Shown: positions 8,189 to 18,707 of the stretch, piece by piece
How positions within the stretch are numbered: position 1 is the first letter of the stretch
Layout of the letters: each line of letters begins with the position of its first letter
DNA from: Parvibaculum sp046297875
GTDB taxonomy: Bacteria; Pseudomonadota; Alphaproteobacteria; Parvibaculales; Parvibaculaceae
Direction of reading: 5' to 3'
Length of the DNA: 64,000 nt
NCBI RefSeq assembly: GCF_046297875.1
Contig: NZ_JBKBHD010000001.1
Location: 1,798,001-1,862,000 of the forward strand
Translations under genes and position numbers: made by a program
The notes under the pieces: generated by a model
Told to the model about the DNA's origin: nothing
The model's input: only the letters and a program-made list of their open reading frames with translations
The model's database searches: none

Positions 8189-9226
8189 TCAGGCGGCCGG
8201 CATGTGGCCGAAGGCGAACATGGCGTAGAGATAGGCGCCGTAGGCGGCGAGGAAGAGAATGCCCGCACCGCGCCCGACCTTGCGGCCCGTCATGGCGATG
8301 GGCAGCAGAAGCACGGCGGCGCCGAGCATGACCCAGAGATGGAAGGACAGGAAGTCGGACGAAACCGAAATCGGCGCGATGATCGCGGTGATGCCGAGGA
8401 TCGCCAGGATGTTCATGATGTTGCTGCCGATGATGTTGCCGACCACCACATCGTCATTGCGCCGGAAGACCGCCATGACGGAGGTGGCAAGTTCGGGCAG
8501 CGAGGTGCCGACGGCTATGAGCGAGAGGCCGATCACCGCGTCCGACACGCCGAATGTTTCGGCAATGTCGATACCGCCATCCACGACGAAGCGCGCGCCG
8601 AGCGGCAGGCCGGCAATGCCGAAGAGAATCTTGAAGGCTATGAGGCGGCGCGACAGGTTCGGTGGTTCGATATCGCCATGCGGCAAGTCATGGGCGCTGG
8701 CCGTGCCTTCGCAAAAGGCGTCGTCCGGCCTTTCGGGCGAGGGCACGGCACCGCCTTCGGTGGCGGCGCAATAGGGGTTCTTGCGGGCGTCCCAGCCGGA
8801 ATAGACGAGATAGGCAGTGAGCATGCCGAGCAGAAATACACCTTGCCAGAAGGCGAGCGGACCGTTGAAGCAGAGCGCAATCAGAAGCACGCTCGCCGCA
8901 AGCATGATGAGCATGTTGTGCGGCACGGCGCGGCCGGCGCAGGCGATAGGCGCAATAAGGGCTGGAATACCGAGGATGAGCAGAATGTTGGCGATGTTGC
9001 TGCCGACGACATTGCCGAGCGCGATGCCCGGCGCGCCGGCAAGCGCGGCGCGGACGCTGACGAGAAGTTCGGGCGCCGAGGTGCCGAAGGCAACAATGGT
9101 AAGCGCGATAAGGAGGGGCGAAAGCCCATATCGGGCGGCGAGTGCCGATGCGCCCTGAACGAGAAAATCGCCGCATACGATCAGGATCAGCAGGCCGCCT
9201 GCGACCAGCAAGAACATTTCGGACAT
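8189..9226 (-). CDS. Calcium/sodium antiporter, CaCA (YrbG) family
   Basis: 345-residue inner-membrane exchanger. Two alpha repeats with the ion-binding signatures are plain: IVAFGTSAPELLVS...GNVVGSNIANILLILG in the first half and IAVGTSLPELATS...GNIIGSNIMNILAILG in the second. About ten hydrophobic segments flank a cytoplasmic loop of about 60 polar residues. ATG 9226 is preferred over upstream TTG codons because GAGG lies 7 bases away. Probably co-transcribed with the SDR and folB genes. Confidence 0.9.
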   Translation of the reverse strand: MSEMFLLVAGGLLILIVCGDFLVQGASALAARYGLSPLLIALTIVAFGTSAPELLVSVRAALAGAPGIALGNVVGSNIANILLILGIPALIAPIACAGRAVPHNMLIMLAASVLLIALCFNGPLAFWQGVFLLGMLTAYLVYSGWDARKNPYCAATEGGAVPSPERPDDAFCEGTASAHDLPHGDIEPPNLSRRLIAFKILFGIAGLPLGARFVVDGGIDIAETFGVSDAVIGLSLIAVGTSLPELATSVMAVFRRNDDVVVGNIIGSNIMNILAILGITAIIAPISVSSDFLSFHLWVMLGAAVLLLPIAMTGRKVGRGAGILFLAAYGAYLYAMFAFGHMPAA

Positions 9227-9443
9227 CAACAAGCCTCGTCAGGGAAATGGGCCGGCCTTGCCGGTGGCAGCATGCCAGCGGCGTCCATGCGATAGATGCG
9301 GTCTATGGCCCGCATTTCGGCGCCCGATCCTCTCATCAATGGCAGGTCCGCCCCCGGTCCCGGTTCCAAGGCATATAGGGGCGCGGCGGCAATATGGCAA
9401 GAATGTCGCCGGAATCCTTTGTCGAGGCTTAATTCCGGCTTGG

Positions 9444-9797
9444 TCAGGCCTCGTAGATTGCGTAGTGCTTGCGGGTGCGTTCCACCACCTCCCAGGTGCC
9501 GGAAAAGCCGGCCGGAATGACGAAGGCATCGCCAGCCCGGACGGTCATTGCGGCGCCATTGTCGCTGGTGATGACGCTGACCCCTTCAAGGATGTGGCAG
9601 AACTCGTCCTCGGTGTAATGGATGATCCACTCGCCGGGATCGCCCTCCCAGATGCCGGAGAAGAACTTGCCGTCCCGCGAGGTATAGAGGTTCCAGCTCC
9701 GGTTCTGCGGATGGCCCTTGACGATGCGCTCGGGGGCCGGGCTCCCCTTTTCGGGCCTCAGATCCTTGATGTCGAAGGGGATCAGCGCAGCTTTCAT
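9444..9797 (-). CDS. Cupin-domain protein (DUF861-like)
   Basis: 117-residue single-domain cupin. The first cupin motif is recognisable in GEWIIHYTEDEFCHILEGVSVI and the second in RAGDAFVIPAGFSGTWEVVE; the aromatic-rich form resembles the EutQ/(S)-ureidoglycine-like cupin group. No catalytic role can be assigned. The start at MKAALIPF has GGGAGA 6 bases upstream. The 211 bases between its stop and the antiporter gene hold nothing I can recognise. Confidence 0.8.
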   Translation of the reverse strand: MKAALIPFDIKDLRPEKGSPAPERIVKGHPQNRSWNLYTSRDGKFFSGIWEGDPGEWIIHYTEDEFCHILEGVSVITSDNGAAMTVRAGDAFVIPAGFSGTWEVVERTRKHYAIYEA

Positions 9798-9916
9798 CGA
9801 TTTCTCCCATGCCTGTTTTCCTGATCCTACCACTTCATTGGCCGGGAGATTGCTGGGAGTGGGGAGAGAATCCGCATCGCGTCCCGAAAAGGGACAAGTT
9901 GGGTCAGGTCGGTACG

Positions 9917-11164
9917 ATGAGCGTTTCGAGCGAAGATTTTACCATGGTCCCCGAGGCGGGCGGGGCGGCCCGGCCGCGCGGCATCAATGCGCGCTTCAGG
10001 GCGGGATATGAAGCGCGGCTCGCCCATGCGGCAGGGATCACGATCTACGAAACATTCGAGGCGGCGGAGCCGGTCTGGCGCGCCTTCGAGGGCCGGGCAC
10101 GAGGCACGGCCTTCCAGAGCTTCGACTGGCTTTCCATCTGGCATGCGCATGTCGGTGCGGTGGACGGGATCGAGCCGGCCATTGCCGTGGTGGCGCGGCA
10201 GGGCGAGACGCTGCTGCTGGCGCCGCTCGGCATCGAACGGAAACTGGGGCTTCGCCGCCTTGTCTGGCTCGGCGGGCGGCTTGCCGACTACAAGGGGCCG
10301 CTGATTGCGCCGGAGTTCGCGGCGCAGGTTCCGCCTTCGGAGTTTCCGGCGCTGTGGCGGCAGATTCGCCGGGCGCTGCCGCGACACGATCTCGTGCTGC
10401 TCGAGAACCAGCCGCTTTCTCTCGGCACGCCGGATGCGCCGTTCGACAATCCATTTGCGGCGCTTGGCGGCGAGCTGGCGCCGGACGTGGCTTATGTGTT
10501 CGATCTACCGGGCGATTTTGAAACCTTCACGCTTCGCTACCGGGCGGAGACGCGACGTGCCGACCGCTCCAAGCTGAAAAAGCTGGAAGCGGAAGGCGAG
10601 CTGACATTCCGCTTCGCGGTAACGCCGGAAGAGCGGATGGCGATGGTGAGCGAGACGCTGGCGCGCAAGGCGGCACAGCTTGCGGCACAGGGCATACCGT
10701 CGATCTTTTCGGACGAGCGATACATTGCGGCCTTTCGCGAGCTGGCGCTGCTGCCGGAAGACCGCAAGTTGGTCGAGGCGGCGGAACTCCGGCTCGATGG
10801 CGTGTTCCTCTCGGGCAGCATCGGGCATCTGAAAAACGGGCGCACCACGCTGATGGTACATACCTATGATGCCGAGAAATTTCCGCGGCTGTCGCCGGGG
10901 CGGCTTCACCTGCTGAAGCTCATCCAGTCGAGCATTGAACGCAGGATCGGCGTCTACGATCTGTCCGTCGGATATGCGGCCTACAAGGAGAGTTTCTGCG
11001 AGGCGCCGACGGAGATGCGCAATCTTGTGGCCGGCGCTTCGCCTGCCGGTGCGCCGGTGGCCTTTGCGCTGCGTCAGGGGCTTGCGCTCAAGCGGTTCGT
11101 CAAGAACGAGCCGCGCCTGATGGCCACGTATCAGGCGGCGCGGGAACGCTTCGCAAAGAAGTGA
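9917..11164 (+). CDS. CelD/BcsL-type GNAT acyltransferase
   Basis: About 415 residues of the double-GNAT family annotated as CelD/BcsL, linked in other bacteria to cellulose or other exopolysaccharide acylation. Characteristic stretches are AFQSFDWLSIWHAHVG, LLAPLGIERKLGLRRLVWLGG, DYKGPLIAPEF and, in the second half, the acyl-CoA-fold segment LDGVFLSGSIGHLKNGRTTLMVHTYD followed by YDLSVGYAAYKESFCE. The ATG at 9917 is preferred (AGGT 8 bases upstream); an in-frame ATG at 9809 would add 36 residues. No cellulose genes are near, so the substrate is unknown. Confidence 0.83.
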   Translation: MSVSSEDFTMVPEAGGAARPRGINARFRAGYEARLAHAAGITIYETFEAAEPVWRAFEGRARGTAFQSFDWLSIWHAHVGAVDGIEPAIAVVARQGETLLLAPLGIERKLGLRRLVWLGGRLADYKGPLIAPEFAAQVPPSEFPALWRQIRRALPRHDLVLLENQPLSLGTPDAPFDNPFAALGGELAPDVAYVFDLPGDFETFTLRYRAETRRADRSKLKKLEAEGELTFRFAVTPEERMAMVSETLARKAAQLAAQGIPSIFSDERYIAAFRELALLPEDRKLVEAAELRLDGVFLSGSIGHLKNGRTTLMVHTYDAEKFPRLSPGRLHLLKLIQSSIERRIGVYDLSVGYAAYKESFCEAPTEMRNLVAGASPAGAPVAFALRQGLALKRFVKNEPRLMATYQAARERFAKK

Positions 11165-11226
11165 CATTGATATTGCCAATTTAATGGCGGCTGCCTAATC
11201 TTGCCGGTGATCCGACAGGAGGCATC

Positions 11227-11838
11227 ATGCTGCGTATCACCGGGCCGAGACTGCTCACCGCTGTTCTGGCGCTTTTCTATGGCTTGTTCGTCTGGTGGTA
11301 TGGCGGTGCGGGAAAACCGCTGACGCCGGAAGAGGCTGCGCATTATTTCGCGCTGCTGGACGGGCGTGAACATTCGCATCCGAACCCTTCGCTCCGTGCA
11401 GCGATGGAGGCGCTGGCGCGGAACGATGACGGGCGCGAATTCTACATGGTGAACCTCATCAACGACCCGGAAGACCCGGAGGCGGCGGCGGCCTATAACC
11501 GGCTCATCATTCCCGAACTTCTGAAGCGCGGCGGGCATCCTGTTTTCATCGCACGCCCCATTGGCCGGTTCATCGAGCCCGAGGGGCTCGAGGGCTGGGA
11601 CCAGGTGGCGATCGTCCGATACCGGAGTTTCCGCGACCTGCTCGATATGATCACCTCGGACCTGGCAGAGGAGATCGAAGAGCTGAAGGCGGGTTCCGTA
11701 TCGAAGACGCATGTCTTCCCCACGCATATGGAGTTCAGCTTCATCTGGGTGCGGTTCATCGTGGCGGTGCTGCTGATTGCGATTGGTGCGATGCTCCATC
11801 TCGCGCTCGGTCGCTTTGCCTTCTATTCGCGGGGCTGA
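11227..11838 (+). CDS. Membrane-anchored protein with DUF1330-like domain
   Basis: 203 residues, start backed by AGGAGG 5 bases upstream. One membrane segment at residues 9-27, a soluble central part (about 40-165) and a second hydrophobic segment at 175-195. The central part (FYMVNLINDP..., AAAYNRLIIPELLKRGGHPVFIARPIG, DQVAIVRYRSFRDLLDMI) resembles the ferredoxin-like DUF1330/EthD fold in which a small dimeric barrel is built around that last motif. No activity is known. Function unassigned. Confidence 0.7.
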   Translation: MLRITGPRLLTAVLALFYGLFVWWYGGAGKPLTPEEAAHYFALLDGREHSHPNPSLRAAMEALARNDDGREFYMVNLINDPEDPEAAAAYNRLIIPELLKRGGHPVFIARPIGRFIEPEGLEGWDQVAIVRYRSFRDLLDMITSDLAEEIEELKAGSVSKTHVFPTHMEFSFIWVRFIVAVLLIAIGAMLHLALGRFAFYSRG

Positions 11839-12423
11839 TCAGCGCGGGCGTTCATCCCAGGGTTCGAGCACGCCGGCAATGCGGCGCGGCGATGGATCGT
11901 CGATTTGCGCTATGGCGGCAGCGGAAATCTCGTCATGCGTCAGCCAGCGCGAGGCGCCGTTTTCGCGCATGAAGCCGAGGATCACCGCCGCATAGGTAAT
12001 GTCCGTCTGATGAGCGAAGGCATCGGCCCTGAGCGCCGCGATGGACGGTTCGCCATTGCTCCCGGTGAGGATCGAGCGCGAACCCATGACTTCAACGAGA
12101 AGGCCACGCGGCGCGATCAATGCGTCGATTGCTGCACGGAGCAGTTCCGCGCGCGGCCTGATCCAGGTCAGTGCCAGTTCGAAGGGTGCATGATCCGCCA
12201 GTGCATCGAGCAAATGCGCTTCGTCCTCATAGGAGATCGGGAGGCGGGTGAGCTTCGCATCGAGCGCGGCACTGCCGAAGGAAAAGACACTGGCATTGCG
12301 CGAGACGAGAACGCATTCATCCGCGCGCATGGCCGCATGACGCGCCGCGGCGGCGAGCATGCCGGTGGTGCCGAGGAGGAGGGCTTTCGTCAAGCCGCAG
12401 GGCCTAGCCGCGCACGCGCTCAT
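11839..12423 (-). CDS. Small Rossmann-fold (NAD(P)-binding) hypothetical protein
   Basis: 194 residues. A nucleotide-binding loop LLLGTTGMLAAAARHAA opens the protein after about 12 residues, and strands such as ECVLVSRN and GLLVEVMGS follow, as in atypical short-chain dehydrogenases; no YxxxK catalytic pair is seen. The ATG at 12423 overlaps the preceding PAP2 gene by 20 bases; a TTG at 12393 would start just before the Rossmann strand and may be the true start. Function unknown. Confidence 0.6.
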   Translation of the reverse strand: MSACAARPCGLTKALLLGTTGMLAAAARHAAMRADECVLVSRNASVFSFGSAALDAKLTRLPISYEDEAHLLDALADHAPFELALTWIRPRAELLRAAIDALIAPRGLLVEVMGSRSILTGSNGEPSIAALRADAFAHQTDITYAAVILGFMRENGASRWLTHDEISAAAIAQIDDPSPRRIAGVLEPWDERPR

Positions 12424-13168
12424 AGGCTGCGAGGCCGCGATCCGTTATCCGGTCCGTGTAGTGCCGGAAGAACCGATAGGCGTGATGGAGCGCAGGCGTG
12501 CCGAGCACGAGCGCGGCGGCAGCGAAAGTGACAAAGCCGCCGCCGACCAGCACGTCCGTCATCCAGTGCGCGCCGGCAGCAAGGCGCGGCAGCGAGAAGA
12601 CGATGGTGAGGCCCGTGGCGATGAGGCCGACGCGCCAGCCATAGCCGAGCCACCAGACCAGCGTGAGCAGCATGGAGACGGTGGCGTGGTCGCCGGGGAA
12701 GCTCGTGTTCGAGCCTTCCTTGGCGCGCGACCAGGAAACGAAATCCTGAATCGAATGATAGCTGTCGAGGGCAAGCGAGGGCGAGAAGCGTGGGAAGGAA
12801 ATCATCTCGCGCTGAAGCATGATGACGAGGCCGAGCAGCACGACGGTCGCCGCGCCGAAGGCGAGCCCGTGGCGGAACTCCTCCATGCCGTGGCGCGAGA
12901 TGACAGCCAGATAGAACCCGGCCAGCACGAGGGCGGAGAAGACATCGAACAGGCGGTCGCCCGTAATGGCCCAGAAGCCGGCGAAACCCTGACCCCAGGT
13001 CACCGTTTGATTCAGCGCCTGAAAGGCGGCGACATCGAAGGCGTCCCAAACGGCGCGTGTTGCGGGCACGAGCCATGAGACGAAGAGCAGAATGGACAGG
13101 CCGCCCCAAATGGCGAGATGCCGGACGTTCCACCGATGCTCGAATATGCCTGTGACGCTGCCGTTCAT
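12404..13168 (-). CDS. LpxT-like PAP2 phosphatase/phosphotransferase (stand-alone paralogue)
   Basis: 254-residue PAP2 membrane enzyme. It has the three family motifs: SRAKEGSNTS..., FPGDHATV and LPRLAAGAHWMTD (R-x5-H-x3-D). The order and wording resemble LpxT (YeiU), which moves a phosphate from undecaprenyl pyrophosphate to lipid A. Almost every segment aligns with the N-terminal 240 residues of the next gene, so the two arose by duplication. The start at 13168 aligns with the paralogue; ATG 13198 is possible and has a TATAAT 6 bases before it, which would give a leaderless message. Substrate unproven. Confidence 0.85.
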   Translation of the reverse strand: MNGSVTGIFEHRWNVRHLAIWGGLSILLFVSWLVPATRAVWDAFDVAAFQALNQTVTWGQGFAGFWAITGDRLFDVFSALVLAGFYLAVISRHGMEEFRHGLAFGAATVVLLGLVIMLQREMISFPRFSPSLALDSYHSIQDFVSWSRAKEGSNTSFPGDHATVSMLLTLVWWLGYGWRVGLIATGLTIVFSLPRLAAGAHWMTDVLVGGGFVTFAAAALVLGTPALHHAYRFFRHYTDRITDRGLAAYERVRG

Positions 13169-13247
13169 TGCGGCGCTTTTCTCCTCTGCCGGTTTCATGA
13201 CCGAATTATAACAGATGTTTCTCGAATTGATGAATTTTCCGGCCGTA

Positions 13248-14954
13248 TCAGGCGGCGGGGCGGGGCCCGGCGGCCGCCGCCTCGGGCGCGGCAAGGCGGA
13301 GCAGCAGGCGATAGGCAAGCGCGCCTGCGATCATGGCGCCGAGGCCCATCACCACGCCCATGTCGAAGGTTTCCGGCAGATAGGCTTCGGTGGTGATGAG
13401 ATGCCGCGTACCGCCGATTTCGATGAACTCGCGGTGCTGGAAGGGCCAGACGGCCAGCAGCGAGCCGCCCATGATGCCGGTGGCGGCGAGCATCATCGGC
13501 TGTGCATGGCGGGCGAGCAGGGCGCTCAACACGCGCGACAGGACGACGGCACCGAGGACTGCGCCTGCGATGAAGGGTGCGAGATAGGCGAAATCGACCC
13601 GTGCGACGGCCTCGATCGTTGCCGCATATTTGCCGAGGACGAGGAGCATCAGCGCAGCGGAGAGGCCGGGCATCATGGCGGCAACGGCGACGGTGAGCCC
13701 GCATAGGAAGAGGAACCAGATCTCGCTTGGCGTATCGACCGGCGTCAGCAGCGCCATCGAGACGCCGGCCGCGACACCGAGCGCGAGCCAGAGCCAGTCG
13801 AACCCGTGCGGCAGGCCGTGGCGGCGCAGCATGGTGGCGGTGGCGGCCGCGATCAGGCCGAAGAAAAGGCCGAACATGATCTCGGGCAGTTCCTGCGTCA
13901 TCAGTTCGACGGGCACGACGCGCGAGAAGAAGGAGATGCCGGCGGCGGCGCCCGCGATCAGCGTCACCACGAAGACGAGATCGACATGCCGCATCGCATC
14001 GACGAGGCGGCCGGCGCGCAGCAGGCGCAAAAGCTCCGTATCGAAGCTCGCAACGGCGCGGATCAGGCGGCGATAGAGACCGAGGATCAGCGCGAAGCTG
14101 CCGCCGCTGACGCCGGGCATGAGCTGCGACACGCCGAGCAGCGTACCGCGCAGGAAGGGTGCCACCGGGCTCGGCCCGCCTTCGCCGGCGCTGCCGATCT
14201 TCTCGATGGCAACGAGCCAGAGATCGACCGCGCGGTCCGTGACGAAGCGCATGCCGCCTGTGAGATAGTGGAGGAGCGGCGTGCCGAAGATGAGCGCCGC
14301 GGTGAGCAGCGTCACGAAGCCGCCGCCGACCATCGCATCGGTCAGCCAGTGCGCGCCGGCCGCCATGCGCGGCAGGGCGAAGGCGAAGGTGAGCGCAAGC
14401 GCGAGAAGGCCGATGCGGCGGCCGAAGGCCGGCCACCAGCAGAGCGTCAGCAGCATCATCACGGTGGCGTGGTCGCCGGGAAAGCTGTTCGGCGCCGCTT
14501 CCTTGGCGCGCGACCAGGGAATCCAGGACTGGATCGAGTGCGTCGCGTCGAGCATCAGCGTCGGCGACATGCGCGGATATTCGATCCATTCGCGCTGCAG
14601 GGCGATCACGACCAGCAGGATGATCGAGACGGCGCCGCCATAGGCGATGCCGTGGCGGAGCTGCTCCATGCCGCCGCGCGAGATGATGTAGAGATAGAGA
14701 ATGAGTACGATCAGCGCGGAGAAATAGTCGAAGCGGCGGTCGCCCGTCAGCGCCCAGAAGAGCGCGACGGAGCTGTCCAGCGCCACGGTCGCGTTCATCA
14801 TGCGGAAGAAGGCGAGGTCCACCGCGTCCCAGAGGGCGCGCGTCGGCGGGAAGAGCCAGGAGGCGAACAGCAGCAGCGCAGCGCCGGTCCACAGTGCAAG
14901 CTGGCGCAGGTCCCAGCGATTGTCGAATATGCCGGTATCGGCGCGGTCATGCAT
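13248..14954 (-). CDS. LpxT-like PAP2 domain fused to DUF368 polyprenyl-phosphate translocase domain
   Basis: 568-residue inner-membrane fusion. Residues 1-240 are an LpxT-like PAP2 domain with SRAKEAAPNSFPGDH (PGDH at 159-162) and R196-x5-H202-x3-D206. Residues 265-568 are DUF368 (PopT) with repeated MPGVSGGS (279-286) and MMPGLSAAL (427-435) motifs and about eight hydrophobic segments. PAP2 enzymes of this kind release undecaprenyl phosphate on the periplasmic face; DUF368 proteins are known to carry it back across the membrane. One chain therefore appears to join both steps. No frameshift lies at the junction. ATG 14954 matches the paralogue's start; ATG 14972 and GTG 14987 are alternatives. 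Confidence 0.9.
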   Translation of the reverse strand: MHDRADTGIFDNRWDLRQLALWTGAALLLFASWLFPPTRALWDAVDLAFFRMMNATVALDSSVALFWALTGDRRFDYFSALIVLILYLYIISRGGMEQLRHGIAYGGAVSIILLVVIALQREWIEYPRMSPTLMLDATHSIQSWIPWSRAKEAAPNSFPGDHATVMMLLTLCWWPAFGRRIGLLALALTFAFALPRMAAGAHWLTDAMVGGGFVTLLTAALIFGTPLLHYLTGGMRFVTDRAVDLWLVAIEKIGSAGEGGPSPVAPFLRGTLLGVSQLMPGVSGGSFALILGLYRRLIRAVASFDTELLRLLRAGRLVDAMRHVDLVFVVTLIAGAAAGISFFSRVVPVELMTQELPEIMFGLFFGLIAAATATMLRRHGLPHGFDWLWLALGVAAGVSMALLTPVDTPSEIWFLFLCGLTVAVAAMMPGLSAALMLLVLGKYAATIEAVARVDFAYLAPFIAGAVLGAVVLSRVLSALLARHAQPMMLAATGIMGGSLLAVWPFQHREFIEIGGTRHLITTEAYLPETFDMGVVMGLGAMIAGALAYRLLLRLAAPEAAAAGPRPAA

Positions 14955-15203
14955 CGAGAACTGTTCCCCCATCTTCCCGGATGTCACCGATTTGACACAA
15001 GTATAGGGCCCGTCCGTCCTCCGGCGGACTATTTCCGGCGCCGACAGGGACGTTTCGGCGGCAAGCGTGGCGAATATGATTCACTTTGGGGCGCTTGGAT
15101 GGGCGCGCAGGCGGGGCGGGCCGCTTTAACGGATTTGTGACTGGCGAGTGCGGGCGCGGCTTCCCAAATGACCGCTGGGACCGGATTTTCGAGGGAGGAG
15201 AGA

Positions 15204-15611
15204 ATGAGCGGCTTCATGGAGGCGCTGGCCGAGGCAAGCGCCGCGCAGGATGCCTATATCGCGGCGCTGCCCGCCTGGGTGCAGTACTGGATGTACTGGA
15301 TGCTCGCCGTGCTGGGGCTCGGCAGCCTCGTCTTTTCCTTCTTCCGCTCCGAGGCGCGCTGGCTGCTGCTCGGCTTCGTCCTCTCGGGCGTGGCGGCGAT
15401 GGGCCTCGGCATGACCATCGGCTGGAACAAGCTCTGGGGCGTGACGCATCTCGTCTTCTGGACGCCGGTCGCACTGCTTTTCATCCGCCGCTGGAGCCGC
15501 ATCGACAAGCGCAGCGTCTACGGCGTCTGGTTCGTGCTGGCACTCGCAACGATGATCGTGTCGCTGGTCTTCGATGCGAAGGATGCGGTGGAGTATGTGA
15601 TGGGTGTGTGA
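15204..15611 (+). CDS. Four-helix integral membrane protein of unknown function
   Basis: 135 residues with a strong GGAGGAG ribosome site just upstream of ATG 15204. Four hydrophobic segments (about 25-50, 54-75, 83-100, 110-128) separated by short charged turns such as FRSEARW and RRWSRIDKRS. No family recognised with confidence. Divergent from the PAP2-DUF368 fusion across 249 bases and followed by a REPIN-like repeat. Confidence 0.7.
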   Translation: MSGFMEALAEASAAQDAYIAALPAWVQYWMYWMLAVLGLGSLVFSFFRSEARWLLLGFVLSGVAAMGLGMTIGWNKLWGVTHLVFWTPVALLFIRRWSRIDKRSVYGVWFVLALATMIVSLVFDAKDAVEYVMGV

Positions 15612-15672
15612 GGGGGAGGGCGCTTTGGTATTTGCTTTCTGACAAGTTCCCCAAATGGAGCCACAACCAAAT

Positions 15673-15764
15673 CGTCATGACCCGCTTTATGCGGGTCATC
15701 CACGTCTTGGCTGACTTAGAAGGGAAGAAAGACGTGGATGGCCCGGACAAGCCGGGCAATGACG
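15673..15764. repeat. REPIN-like 92-bp palindromic repeat, copy A
   Basis: Large imperfect palindrome: two 36-base arms (CGTCATG...CGTCTT and AAGACG...AATGACG), each itself a small hairpin (CCCGC-TTTAT-GCGGG; CCCGG-ACAAG-CCGGG), around a 20-base spacer. Two further copies occur at 41136 and 55051 with the same length. In this copy the spacer is inverted relative to the arms. Sits between convergent genes and may also act as a transcription stop for uvrB. Confidence 0.85.
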
Positions 15765-15789
15765 TGAAGTGAGGTGAGGGCGAGCGGAA

Positions 15790-18117
<2,328 letters not shown>

Positions 18118-18245
18118 GTGCCCAATATGGCGTGAGTCAGCCCCCGTTCAAAGGGCCAAGGGCGCGACGGGAACGGGCCGGGCATTCCAGGCGCCTTGTC
18201 AGGCGCGGCTTTCCATTGCGTGAGGCATCTGCAATCCTCGCAGCC

Positions 18246-18707
18246 ATGAATCAGCCTGCCGCATCTTCCGTCCGTTCCGGCGCGCACTGGACGATCTATC
18301 TGCCCTCGCTCGCGGTCGCGGGCACATGGGGGCTCGTCTACTTCTGGGCCGTCACGCGCGATCCTGCGCTTTCCGCCATCGCCGCCATTGCGCTGGCGAT
18401 TGAAGTGGCGGTGGTGCCGCTGCTCCTCATTCATGCCTTCTTGCGCGCGCGGGTGCTTGAGGCGGAAGTGGGTGCGGGGAAATTGAGGCTCGTCTCGGGG
18501 TTTCCGGTGCGGCGGCGGCTCGACATGGAACTTGGCGAGATTGCCGTGGCACAGGTCCGCCGGCCCGTTGCGCAGCGGCTTTTCGGCGGCGGCGCGCTCG
18601 CTCTTATCACGCGGCAGGGCAAGCGCCACCTCGTCGCCGATCTCGCCGATGCGGATGCGATTGCCGCCGCCATCAACAATGCGATCAGAAGGAACGGGGC
18701 TGCATGA
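18246..18707 (+). CDS. Membrane protein with bacterial PH-like domain
   Basis: 153 residues. Two adjacent membrane segments (about 16-35 and 41-62) are followed by a soluble beta-rich region (VLEAEVGAGKLRLVSGFPVRRRLDMELGEIAVAQVRRP...ALALITRQGKRHLVADLADADAIAAAINNA), the pattern of small bacterial PH (DUF304-type) domains. The stop overlaps the ATG of the methyltransferase as ATGA, so the two are translationally coupled. Role unknown. Confidence 0.72.
   Translation: MNQPAASSVRSGAHWTIYLPSLAVAGTWGLVYFWAVTRDPALSAIAAIALAIEVAVVPLLLIHAFLRARVLEAEVGAGKLRLVSGFPVRRRLDMELGEIAVAQVRRPVAQRLFGGGALALITRQGKRHLVADLADADAIAAAINNAIRRNGAA

Noticed and set aside
13195..14892. 565-residue minus-strand frame overlapping the PAP2-DUF368 gene
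   Set aside because: Arg/Ala-rich frame-shifted reading of the same DNA; the other frame has intact PAP2 and DUF368 motifs.
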